From Isoetes taiwanensis (Eukaryota > Streptophyta > Lycopodiopsida > Isoetales > Isoetaceae): a DNA stretch of 64,000 bases. Under the pieces are notes generated by a model. The model saw nothing but the letters and a program-made list of their open reading frames with translations. It was not told the origin of the DNA and searched no databases. The translations under genes were made by a program, and so were the position numbers. The stretch covers positions 3,269,330-3,333,329 of the forward strand of contig JAJEKV010000056.1 in assembly GCA_021234155.1 (NCBI GenBank), in the 5' to 3' direction. Shown piece by piece: positions 23,231 to 33,424 of this stretch (the stretch's first letter is position 1; each line of letters opens with the position of its first letter).

Positions 23231-24037
23231 ATGGAGCCACCAGCCCAACAATCCAAGGATCCTGGACCATTTCTTTGTGATGTGAGTATCAATGGATATT
23301 TAATCAAAGATACCAACATAGATACCGACAGCGGAGTGAATGTAATGCCTTATCATATAATGCTTCAAGTTGGATTGAAAATGATGGAACCGACAACTAT
23401 GATGCTCAAAGCATTCAATCAAATGAAGGTGCAGCCTATGGGTGTCATAAGAAATGTCTTATGCAAAGTATATGAGGTGGAAGCAAATTTCATGGTTTTG
23501 AAATTTCCAGAGAGTGTGCATGTTGAAACTTATACTTTGTTGCTGAGCCGTACATGGTTAGATGCCGTACAAGCTGAAACTTCATGGAGGAAGCGTGAAA
23601 TGAACATCTTTCAAGTGGAATATAAGGTGACTATAGATCATCCTTTAAAATCAGCAAAAGGTACTTTTCTTTGCAATCCTTCTTTGAGCAGCCCACAGTT
23701 AGAAATCAATAAAGAGAATGCTATGGTGTCAGTGCAGCAAGATCTTAGTTGTTTTCATGTTTTGGAAGTGGGTGACAAGGAAGATAAGACTTTGCACAAG
23801 TGGTTAAAGGGTACCCAAATTTCAGAAATATATCATTTACAGCAGGAAATTGCAGATAAGTATATACAAAGACTTGAAAGTATTGGTGAAGATGAGTTAC
23901 AAGAGACTCTTGTGAACATGCAGAAAGAGTCTATTCAAAGACTTATTGGTGAAACTTTATTTCAGCACGATATTGATCAAGATCAAGTAGAGGTGTTGAT
24001 TTTGACATCAAGCATGGATGGGATAAACAGAAATTAG
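23231..24037 (+). pseudogene. Element II aspartic protease and linker
   Basis: KDTNIDTDSGVNVMPYHIML carries the DSG active site of retropepsins followed by the Tat-like VNVMP. LLLSRTWLDAVQAETSW is the conserved LLGRxWL segment. The second half of the ORF is a charged linker leading to an RNase H-like region. The frame is open over 268 codons. Confidence 0.75.
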
Positions 24038-24530
24038 CCCACTATGGAAGGACAAATGTATTTTGATGGTGCATTCTCTAAACTCTAGAATTATGGAGGT
24101 GTAGGAGTATGCCATGCACTGCAAGCAGTAATTAGCCCACTATGGAAGGACAAATGTATTTTGATGGTGCATTCTCTAAACTCAAGAATTATGGAGGTGT
24201 AGGAGTATTTCTGATATATGGGCATAAGAAGCAGATTGTTATATTGAGTATGCCATGCACTTATTCAAGGGATGACTTTGGCAAAGAAGAAGCATGTTGA
24301 TTGTTTGACTATTTTTGGAGACTCTTTATTGGTTTGTCAACAACTTATGGATCAATTTCAGGGTTTAAATGCTAATTTGAGAGGCTTACATCAACAAGCC
24401 ATAGATTTGAAGTCCTATTTTCAGCATTGCACTGTGGTACATGTTCCAAGAGAACAAAACAGTGTGGCAGATGCTTTAGCGCAATCAGCAATGGTGCAAA
24501 CAGCTTGGTGGCATGCGCAAATTCTGGAGG
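24032..24530 (+). pseudogene. Element II RNase H-like domain placed before RT
   Basis: MYFDGAFSKLKNYGGVGVF gives the first catalytic Asp region of RNase HI. In the ORF from 24272, FGDSLLVCQQLMDQF and PREQNSVADALAQSA match the later RNase H blocks (GDS.lvv.q, N..ADALA). It is broken by stops. A 98-bp segment at its start is duplicated in tandem (24032-24129 and 24130 on). A second, conventional RNase H start follows RT at 25767, so the element carried two. Confidence 0.7.
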
Positions 24531-24542
24531 ACGAGGTAAATC

Positions 24543-24735
24543 AGATAAGTCCATGTTCATCACAGTCATCATATGCACCACATTCATCACAGTCATCACA
24601 CGCACCACATTCACCACACTCACCACATTCATCACATGCACCACAGTCATCCCTGTCACCACACCCACCACTGCCACTACAGTCACCACATTTACCACAT
24701 TCGTCATTGTCACCACAGTCACCACATTCAGTAAA
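24543..24735 (+). repeat. CAC-type minisatellite inside element II pol
   Basis: Degenerate units of TCACCACA/TCATCACA encode a Ser/Pro/His-rich linker (SSHAPHSPHSPHSSHAPQ) between RNase H and RT. Similar units form the start of the element's 5' LTR (10964-11030). Confidence 0.8.
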
Positions 24736-24799
24736 GAACATCAATATTTCTCAAGGAAATCAAGAAGAATTGGTTGCTATTGGAGGAGATCTTACTCAA

Positions 24800-25700
24800 G
24801 AGGAGGAACATGATTTGATATCTTTGTTACGAGAATTCAGCGATGTTTTGGCAAGAAATTACAAAGAATTGAAAGGCATTCCATCAGAGGTTGTGGTTCA
24901 TACCATTGATTTGAAACAAGGATCAAAACTAGTCAACAAGCTCAGAGGAGAATGGGTCCATAGAGGAGCAAGTAAAGGCTGAAGTCATGAAGCTTTTGGA
25001 GGAGGAATTTATTGTACCCGTGCCACATTTAGATTGGATCAGTTCTATTGTACCAGTGAGAAAACTAAATAACTCAATCCGAGTATGCATTGATTACAAG
25101 GATCTCAATGAAGCTACCAAAAGAGATCATTTTCTTATACCATTCATAGACACTTTGTTGGATATTGTTGCAGGAAATCAGACCTATTCTTTCTTGGATG
25201 GTTACTCAGGATATAATCAGATCCAAATCTATCCACCACATCAAGCAATGACAGCTTTTCGAACACCATTTGGCATTTATGCTTATAAGGTATTACCTTT
25301 TGGCCTCACAAATGCTCCAGCTACATTCCAGCGAGCTATGACATATGCTTTTCATGATATTTTAGACTTTTTGAGAATCTTTATAGATGACTTAACAGTA
25401 TTTTCTAATCCAAGAAGGGATCACTTGGATCATCTCATAAAAGTTCTTGAAAGATGCTGATTGTATGGCATAAGTTTGAATCCTGCTAAGTGTATTTTCT
25501 TCACTAGAGGAGGAAAACTATTGGGTAATTATGTTTCAGAAAATCGGTTACAAGTGGATCATGGTAAGATTGCAGCCTTGGAGAAGTGAAACCACCTACA
25601 AATGTATCACAAGTGAGAAGCTTATATGGCCAACTCAATTTTAGTAGGAAATATTTACACAATTTTGCTAAAGTAACCCAGCCACTTGTGGAGTGTATGA
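24800..25700 (+). pseudogene. Element II reverse transcriptase
   Basis: After a frame change near 24985 the RT reads LEEEFIVPVPHLDWISSIVP, VCIDYKDLNEATKRDHFLIP, YSFLDGYSGYNQIQIYPP, KVLPFGLTNAPATFQRAM and the catalytic LRIFIDDLTVF. A stop at 25458 ends the open frame; LNPAKCIFFTRGGKLLGNYV and later decayed pieces follow. Confidence 0.88.
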
Positions 25701-25766
25701 AGCAAGGGCAGAATTTTTAGATGGAAGGAGGATGCTCAAGAAGTAATTGAATGGTGCCTTGGACAA

Positions 25767-26027
25767 TTGAAAGAGAGAACTTTGCTGATTCATCCAAGAA
25801 TGAGTGAGCCATTTCATTTATTCTTTACAGCTTGGGAACAAGCTTTGGCTGTCACATTATGTCAGAAAAATCAGCAAAAGCATTATGATGTGAATTACTA
25901 TGCTAGCAGGTTGTTAACTTCACAAGAGCAGAAATGGACTCATGTGGTTCCTTCACAATGGAATTCAGCAAATGTGCAATATGTTTACATTTATATGGAT
26001 GTGAACCCGTTGCCATGCATTTACCAT
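25767..26027 (+). pseudogene. Element II second RNase H start, truncated
   Basis: HPRMSEPFHLFFTAWEQALA and DVNYYASRLLTSQEQKW correspond to the first half of the RNase H that follows RT in Ty3 elements. The frame then runs into the truncated 3' LTR at 26028. Integrase is absent. Confidence 0.75.
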
Positions 26028-26320
26028 AGTCACCACTATTGAGGTGGTATAGAAGACAGTATACCATATATGGAGGGATATACGCACATGCACGCGTGGA
26101 GGACATATGCACGTATGCATTATGGTGTGGAAAGCATTATCATCAGTGTGTTATCTGAACAGAAGGAGAAGAACAGAGGGACAGTGTATTGGGAGAGATT
26201 ATTTGCTTGATCTAGCTATGAAGATAATGAATCTTTATATTGTGCATTGCATAGATCTGATAGTTTGAGCTTGGATTATTGGGGTTTTCATCCTTCTTGC
26301 AGGGTTGGAGCTTAGGCTCT
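26028..26320 (+). repeat. Element II 3' LTR, truncated at both ends
   Basis: Aligns with 11022-11314 of the 5' LTR. It lacks the first 68 bp (the CAC minisatellite) and the terminal AACA. Confidence 0.82.
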
Positions 26321-26792
26321 CGTGGCTAAGAGCTGTAATTCAAATCGGATCTAAGGCCTGGCAGGTCGGATTTGGATTCAGGAGGACTGTTGTGAACTCC
26401 AGAGGCTACATTATAAAGCTTGGAGAACGAATTCATCTGGAGGCAGTTGGAATTGGGTCTGGAGGAAGGAAGCCGATTCTGCAGCTAGAAGCATCTGTTA
26501 GAATTAAGACTTGGTAGTAGACTTCGATTTGGCAGCACGAACCTGCGGTGGTGATCACAGAGAAGGTGGGGTCTTCCAGTGGTCGGATTGAGCTACTGTG
26601 CAAGTAGACGGTTGCTCATTCAGGGGAAATTTTGCTGAGCAAGACCAACCATCTGTGGCATGCAGAAACACCAGCTGGGAGCAGCATCATACTGATCAAC
26701 GAGGGGGATCTGGGATCCGTGGTGTGGGCGGAAGTTGATGGGCGGGCTCCAAGCGGGCGAGGATTGTTTAGGGAAAAATTTTCGCCGTAACA
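26321..26792 (+). repeat. Element I 3' LTR, second part
   Basis: Matches the 5' LTR from about 7767 to its end, without the hairpin MITE, and ends CGCCGTAACA followed by the ACAAT duplication and LINE-A sequence. Confidence 0.88.
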
Positions 26793-26797
26793 ACAAT

Positions 26798-27720
26798 TGT
26801 GGAATTGTGAGGAAAAGGATTTGGCATTAGTCTGTGCTAAAGGATGGAAAAGCTATACTGCCAATAAAGTCAAAACCTTTAGTTGGTTAATTCTGCACCA
26901 GAGCTTGACTACCAACTTCAAGAGAGACAAATTTGACACCTCTATTTCTAGACTATGCCCAATGGATTGTGGGGAGATAGAAATCGCAAACCATCTTTTT
27001 GTTTGTCCTAGTATTGGGGATTTCTGGAGTTGGTTTGCTCAAATTAATAGGGGAGCAATTGGGGATTCCAGCTTGATGGATTTCTTAAACACTGAAAATA
27101 GGTTATTGAATACAACGAGATCATTAAGTTGCTGGGCAGTTTGGAAACATCAGAACATGGTGGCTATTGAACATAAAATACCTAATCTAATATGGCTTAA
27201 GCAAACATTCTTGGCAGTATCGATAGACTCTGCTGTGGCCCACATAACTCTTAAAGGGAAGAATTATGATAAATCTTGGACAACTAATGGTAGATTCCAG
27301 GGGATGTATGAATTCTATGTGTTGAAACTAACTATTAATGATGATGTTTTACACAGATGCAATGAGGAGGCGCAACGATATGGAGTTGCAGATTGAGGTA
27401 TGGGTGTAGCTAAAGATTCGGATGGAAAAGGCTCCAATCTCCCCAGAATTGAGGAAGAGGATATCTTTATTCGGCCATCAAGAAGGTACAGAACAGAACT
27501 GAAGCATGGAGCCACAATAATCTGAGACAATACTTTATGAATTTGTACCACAAATGGCAGCAGAGGCCCATGTACTTCTACTGCTGGACTTCACAAACTA
27601 CTCGGTTGCTAAACTGGATCTTCTGCTGAACATATTAGATAGGAAGAGGGTGGCTGACCTTACTATGCAGGATCTCATCGAGGCACAATTAACTTAAAAT
27701 AGTTTTAGTGCTTCTATCTT
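26798..27720 (+). pseudogene. LINE-A 3' part: zf-RVT zinc-binding region and 3' end
   Basis: The open stretch to 27396 reads KVKTFSWLILHQSLTTNFKR, then CPMDCGEIEIANHLFVCP and FW, the reverse-transcriptase zinc-binding domain (CxxC...HL...C) at the end of plant L1 ORF2. It resumes the ORF interrupted at 7262. After the stop, about 320 bp of AT-rich sequence may be the LINE 3' UTR; no clean poly(A) is seen. Confidence 0.82.
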
Positions 27721-28009
27721 TATATAATATAATGCATTTTGACAATATTATGTGGAATGGTGCCTACCTGTATCTGGCCCATATGTAATGACATGATTCC
27801 ATCTTATAATGAACAAGTCGCATTTAATTAAAGTGGGTCAAATCTCGAATTTTGGGACTCGGACTGAAAATGGGACTCATACTATAGAAAAGAAATTCTG
27901 AATTGAATGCTTGAATAGAATTACACATCACACACAAAGAACTGGGTAACTTGTTTTTCTCATAAATTTTACAAACCACTAGTTGAGAAAGTTTTCAAGC
28001 TTCTCAATA
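27721..28009. other. AT-rich spacer
   Basis: Nothing recognisable in this 289-bp stretch. Confidence 0.4.
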
Positions 28010-30876
28010 TTATCTACCCTCATACAATGATATAGCATGGAGGTTGCTCATGGCTTTGTCCATCTCCCTTTTTGGGATCTTGTGTGTCTTGTCCTTTGCA
28101 ATGTGAGAACTTGGATATGACCATACCACACACTCCACCAATTCCCTCATTTGAGGATCAGCATGATTTGCCCTCCACTTCTTCTCCCAGCAGTCGGTGT
28201 ATTGCTCCTTCAAGTTGCCCTTCTTGTGTCTTCCAATGGGCTCCCAATATTGAACTTGGAATCCAGGACGCAACTCCTCTCCATCAGCCATAGTGGTGGT
28301 TACATCAGAGAGTGCCACCCCTAACCATATTGGACAATCCTCATCATCAGGCCTTACTAACATAAAGTATCCTTCCTTGATGTCCTCAAAGGGATCCCAC
28401 TCAGGAAGATCAAACCACTTCGGCTTTGAGGCCTTACTTCCCACAAACCACTTGGAACCTTTGTTAGGACCCAAGTGAACATTCTTAGACGTGCTTGCTC
28501 CTTGAGAACTCTCCCATCTGGACTCTGGCAAGAACCCGTCTCTCAGCTCCCCCCCACATGGTTGTTCAGTTTCTAAGCATGTCACAACTTTCTCCCAGTA
28601 ATTGATTAGGGAGTCCATGTGATTTTTCTTAAGAGTGGAGGTGTGCTTTCCATTTCGAACATCATCCCAGTGCGTTATATAATCCTTGATGCCCTTCACT
28701 AGTTGGCTAGAGTCTTTAACAGTCTTGAAGGGAGGTAGTGGTTTGGGCTGCCCTTTAGGAATAAGAACTTTACCTATAGCACCCCGTTGCCACAACTCGA
28801 TTCCTTGTACAGGCATCCACAACTTGTCACCTGGTCTCCACTTATATTGCATGATTGGTATTCCATCCCTAACCCAAAACTTGAACTGAAGTGGCTCTGT
28901 GTGTCCTGTCAACTGATCCTTACCATCTAGCAAGTATCCCTCGACAAATGATTTCCAATCTGCAACTTCATCCATCAAGAACCATTAGTTCAGGGAGACT
29001 AGTCACGCTTTCTCTCTTGAGCTTGGTGGAGAAAGTTCCGAAGAATGCATCTATATCATCATGCGTATGCCCAACCATCATGAACCCCACTTTCACAACT
29101 TTGAATACTCCCACTGCTGTCAAGTATGACATTGCCCCAAACATCCATCTATTCTTGTTTTCTTTCCAACATTTGTCCAATTGAACACATAGCTCCTCTG
29201 GCAGTTGTTTCTCAAGTAAGGGGAAATCATCCCAAGACTCCTTGATTCACTGGACACCTTGGATGTGAGCTTTTTTATCTGCCTTTGGTAACAAAGCAGT
29301 TGATCATCCATCACAGCCTCAAAAATGGGGGCTGATGGGGAATACCTCCTCCCTTCTATCGATCCTTTCTCTAGTGTTCTCAAGCACTTGAAAATAGAGC
29401 TAACATGGAAGGTTGGATCATCCCTCCATAGATCAAGCACAAAATGACCATAGGTTCCAGTTCCATGCCCATGTGTTAAGACACCCGCCAGACTTACTTT
29501 CATCTGAAAAGCGTTTTGACAACGCTTGGGTAAAGGATCTAGCTTTGGCAAGAAAGTCTTGTGTTGGTCCATCTTATCATGAATTATACACAAAAATCTG
29601 TCAGGCTGCATCTGAGAAAATGTTCTCCACTGCCAATACAACTGTCTACATGATATTTGGTCCCTTTGGTGATCTGCAAATTGCTCCCTAATTGCCATTC
29701 TTTCTTTCTCTATTGCAGTTGATGCAAGTGTATCCTTGAGTTGAATGCAAGTGTTGCACTTTGAGAATGGCATGTGTTGCAGGATACTCACGTCTGAGAA
29801 GTGAGTGCTCCATAACTTGCTGAAATGTGATTGAGAAAGAGGCCGACCTCCAGTAGTTTCTAGGATGGAGTTGACCTCTTTAAGGCACTCTTTTTGGATA
29901 TAATGTTGTGGCAACACCTTTTGCACCACTCGCACACCGTGCTCGTTCACCTTCGACTTGTGGGGCATAGATTGAGACATGTATCTCACAAAGCTCTCGA
30001 AGACTGCAATGGCCTTGAGAGTGTTTGCTCTAGGTTTCAAAGTGAGTGCATTGCCATGTTGGAACAACCTGTGCCCTTTTCTAGCCTGCTCCCAGTATCT
30101 GTAGAATGAAGACTTGCTCACGCCAAGAATCCATCTCAATGCTCTCATACATACCTTCAGGTCCCTCAATTGATATAGTAACCTTCCTGTGTTTTCATCA
30201 TAGTTGGAATTTCTACACAAGGAGTAGATGAAATTAATCCTATCTTTCTGAAGCTGTCCAATGTATTGGGACCTTATCTGCACGAGGTTATCCGCCTTTA
30301 TCTTGGATCAGTGCAATCTAGGTTGCAACACTCTTGTCCCCTAATTGCCTCTAGGTTTTCTTTGGTTGGGGCCATACTTTCCATCCTTTCTAAATATTTG
30401 TCACTTCTAGGCCTCTTGGGCACCCTTGGCTGCCTTCTATGAAAAACATAGCGCCTCTTCCTTGTGATCAAAGGATGCTCATCCACCACCAAATCTTCCA
30501 CATGGCCTGCACTGGGCCTTGGGGTATGTAGTTCATTGGGGCCTTCCAGCTTCTCACCATTCATTTTTGTAATATATCTAATTGGCCATCTTAACTGAGT
30601 TTGGGACTCCAACAACCCAGAGCACACAATGCAATCACTAGAGCTTCCCTGGGACATGATTGTATCAACTTGGATAAGAAGCTTTCCAATGCCAACTCCA
30701 AGATGATCATCTCCCAGCCTTTCATCATTCACACTATCAAAAGGATCAACTGCAGTTATGATGCCCTCTGCAAATACCGTCTCGTTGCACGGGTGCAACA
30801 ATAAGCAAGCCATCTTCCTCCATTGGAGCCTAGGGCAATGTCCTGTGCTGGGCTTCCTTGCCTCCATTTTGTTCAT
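28010..30876 (-). pseudogene. Transposase-like gene (DUF8039-like N-terminus, DUF7869-like body), frameshifted
   Basis: Four minus-strand ORFs (30876-30298, 30283-29120, 29180-28968, 28978-28010) read as one protein of about 950 residues broken by single-base shifts near 30290, 29230 and 28980. N-terminus: FAEGIITAVDPFDSVNDERL and, later, LRWPIRYI resemble the DUF8039-type domain of plant transposon proteins. Middle: MPFSKCNTCIQLKDTL (zinc-like cysteines) and LCIIHDKMDQHKTFLPKL. Then LDKCWKENKNRWMFG and FMMVGHTHDDIDAFFGTFS, the hallmark of the family I know as DUF7869, found in repeat-rich genomes and suspected to be transposase-derived. The C-terminal part is acidic/aromatic and unrecognised. 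Terminal inverted repeats were not found. Function unknown. Confidence 0.7.
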
Positions 30877-30899
30877 CTCACATGCTCCCTAAATGAAAT

Positions 30900-31085
30900 A
30901 GCACACGTTTAGACCATATACAACCATTAAAACCATTAAATCCATTTAAATCACTAAAACCATTTAAACCATATAGAAACATTAAAAACATTATAACCAT
31001 ATAACCATTAAAAACATCAAAACCATATAACCATTAAAAACATCAAAACCATATAACCATTAAAAACATTAAAACATTATCACTA
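30900..31085. repeat. AACCATTAAAAACAT minisatellite
   Basis: Imperfect units of about 15-30 bp built from ACCATATAACCATTAAAAAC. It lies directly upstream of the transposase-like gene (which runs leftwards). The same sequence type recurs at 47678-47790. Confidence 0.85.
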
Positions 31086-31120
31086 TCACTACCTATATAA
31101 AGCAGTGTAAAGTTGGTGGG

Positions 31121-32785
31121 TGTGACGTTCCAAAGACAAGATATCGCCCAGGATGTATACCGCATCGCGTCCACGCATTACACGCCACTCCAAATGACGT
31201 AGCGCTAGCGTAGCAGTGAGTAGCCCTAGGGGGCAACTTGCCAGAAATATGTGCAACTATTAATGTGCACATTTTCCAATGTACACATTAATGGGGCACA
31301 CATTTACAAGTGGACACTTCATGCCAAGTGGGCCACACCCATAGGTGCAATTAATGTGCACATTTTCCAATGTACACATTAATGTGGGCACACATTTCCA
31401 TGTGTGCACATTTGGCCACCTAGCCCTTAAAGGCAAGTGGGCCCATTTCCAATTATCCCACATGCCAAAAGGGGATAATTGGAAACCCTAGCCAACCCCC
31501 TTGTCTATATAGGGTAGGAAACCCTAACTAGCCCAATTTTCGATTTTAGGGCTTTAGAACTGTTTTGGTCTGCCTCAACAGCCAAACCGCATCCCGCACT
31601 CTGCCTCGGGAGAATTGCATCCTTAGTTTCCCTTGATTCGAAAGGCCTCTCAAGGGATGGTCGAGCTCAGTCGAGGAGCCCCTCAAGGATCGGTATATTT
31701 GGCCAATTAGATAGTCTAAACCCTATTTTAGTCATTGAATCAAGAGGGTTTAGCCTATTAGATTGCCCATAGCAGCCCTCTAGATCTCTAGATAGCAGAT
31801 CCTAACTAAAGAACCTAACTCTATGTTGTAGATTAGATCTAGTTCTTTAGTTCTCTCGTGAAAGTATATGGATGATGCATCTCTATGAACTCCTTGTATT
31901 GGGAAGGGGGTAGAGACCTAAAGCTTTGTAGTTGATGCTCCTAGAGTAGCCTCTCTAGCACACCTGAGATTCGCCTCTGCGGCGCAAGAGCCACACCGGA
32001 TGTGGGTGAAGGGGCCGACCGGGCGAGAAGGGAGGTTCATGTCCCGACTCTTGAACGGTTCCTCCGGTGTGTAAGGCCTCCACCGGAACCATTGTGGCTA
32101 GGTCCAATGGCTTGCCACCTGCGTGCGGGCAAGGCATGGGCTCGACACCCGTGAGGTGGTGTTCACCTTCCGGTGGGTTCACGAATACGGGCAAGTGGCC
32201 CTCTAGTCACCTTGAGTCAAGATGTAGATCTCGGAGGGAGTGATCCCTACCGCCCCATCGGAATCGGGAAGATGAGCCCGGAGTAGCCCTCTTGGCTATG
32301 CATCCGTCGGGCTACAGTCAGGTCCCGACACTTTTCAGACCACTCTGCAAAGTGTGCATAGGAGGGGCGGATGGAGTGGACAACCCTAAGCCATGTTCAT
32401 ATGCCAGCCAAATCCATTGCCATGAATTACATGCGCAATGAACTCGGAGACCCAAGCCGCCGGTCATCCCTTTGAGTCTGAGCCTTGGGTAGGATCCCCT
32501 ATGTGATGTGCTGATCTTTGCCTATGCAGATATGTGGAGGACCATCCTTCGTGATGGTCATATGATGTTGATGTATGTGCTACTGACATGTATGTTTACG
32601 CTTCCGCAGCTAGGTAGGCCCCGAGGGAGATCGGGTGCAATGACCCTTCCACTCTTCCCACTGGGAACCCGCCACGGTTCGCAAAGGTCATGTGGAGGGC
32701 CCCGTATTAGCATGGAGCTGGTATGGGGATGAACTCTGCTTTGTATACGGTGAGTGCACCGTATACAGTAGTAGGGGACGCCACA
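31121..32785 (+). repeat. Element IV 5' LTR
   Basis: Contains two imperfect hairpins (31258-31292 and about 31346-31382; TTAATGTGCACATT facing AATGTACACATTAA) and a promoter-like GTCTATATAGGG at about 31503. It aligns to the 3' LTR along its length but with clustered small indels. Confidence 0.92.
31503..31515 (+). promoter_or_regulatory. Probable LTR TATA box (TATATAGG)
   Basis: CTATATAGGGTAGGAAACCC, present in both LTRs (also near 43204). It is a good candidate for the U3 core promoter of element IV. Confidence 0.5.
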
Positions 32786-32786
32786 A

Positions 32787-32805
32787 AGGTATATCGAGCT
32801 ATGTT
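32787..32805 (+). other. Element IV primer-binding site candidate, degenerate Met type
   Basis: AGGTATATCGAGCTATG directly follows the LTR and resembles the initiator-Met PBS TGGTATCAGAGC with changes. Confidence 0.5.
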
Positions 32806-32990
32806 CTTGGAGACCAAGAGCAAAGCACTGGCCATGTTCCCAGTAGCACTAACTTGATAGGATCCTCAAACCTCGAAAAATGAGAAAATTTTTTCTCATT
32901 TTTATAGTTTATGCTAAGCTAGTAACAGTTAAAATGAATAGAAACGTAAAAAGACTAAAATTGATGAGCCAACATCCAAAAGTAGGAAAT

Positions 32991-33055
32991 TCTCACGTCG
33001 TCACCGCCGACGATTTCTACATTCTAGAAATCGGGCTGGGCGCAACGTGTGAGAC
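32991..33055. repeat. Palindromic repeat 1 (accessory cassette A)
   Basis: Outer arms TCTCACGTCG and ACGTGTGAGAC are inverted; the centre GATTTCTACATTCTAGAAATC is also an imperfect palindrome. First of four family members. Confidence 0.7.
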
Positions 33056-33175
33056 ATTCAGCTTTGACACCAAAAAGTTGTAAATTACAGTAAAATACCT
33101 TGATAATTCTAATTTTAAGCTAAGAATTAGTAGATTTAGCATGACACATGTTAATTTAATAGTGGGCCCCACCAT

Positions 33176-33242
33176 GTCTCACACATCGCGCCAGGACAGG
33201 TTTCTAGATTCTAGAAATCGGGCTGGGCGCAACGTGTGAGAC
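33176..33242. repeat. Palindromic repeat 2 (accessory cassette A)
   Basis: GTCTCACACA ... ACGTGTGAGAC outer arms and TTTCTAGATTCTAGAAA centre. It lies about 75 bp before the TATA box of ORF A. Confidence 0.8.
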
Positions 33243-33317
33243 CTTGCTTAATTAGGTGTTTTAGATGCCTTAGACAACCCAAAAAGGTAGTTTAAAAGTT
33301 GACCTAAAATTTGGCCC

Positions 33318-33325
33318 TATAAATA
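33318..33325 (+). promoter_or_regulatory. TATA box of accessory ORF A
   Basis: TATAAATA lies 107 bp before the ATG of ORF A and is followed by CT-rich DNA, as in plant core promoters. An identical box precedes ORF B. Confidence 0.65.
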
Positions 33326-33424
33326 GAACCAGACCCCTCCCATTTTTCCTGTTCTTCCCTAGAACTTCGCCAGGATCGCAAAGGCGATCTTCCGGGCGCT
33401 TAGCTCCGATCGACAAACCGTAAG

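Larger units (their letters stand above)
10954..26320 (+). mobile_element. LTR element II: Tat-like Ty3 element with RNase H before RT
   Basis: The 5' LTR (10954-11318, TGTTGGGG...CTCTAACA) is followed by a PBS, gag, protease, an RNase H-like region, RT and a second RNase H start, then a truncated 3' LTR (26028-26320). It is inserted in the 3' LTR of element I. CGT is shared on both flanks; the last bases of the 3' LTR (AACA) and part of the duplication are missing. A deletion removed integrase and the start of the 3' LTR. Element III is inserted in its gag. Confidence 0.82.
7263..26792 (+). mobile_element. LTR element I: Ty3 chromovirus (outermost of the nest), internally deleted
   Basis: The element starts TGTTACAG and ends CGCCGTAACA, flanked by ACAGT/ACAAT. 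It has a 5' LTR (7263-8762), a Met-tRNA-type primer site, a gag remnant, an integrase C-terminus with chromodomain remnant, a polypurine tract and a 3' LTR split by element II into 10511-10953 and 26321-26792. Protease, RT, RNase H and most of integrase are gone. Orientation is plus. It sits inside LINE-A and hosts element II in its 3' LTR. Confidence 0.88.

Noticed and set aside
24372-24744. Minus-strand Val/Met-rich and Cys/Gly-rich ORFs over the CAC repeats
   Set aside because: Shadow translations of a minisatellite inside the plus-strand pol region.
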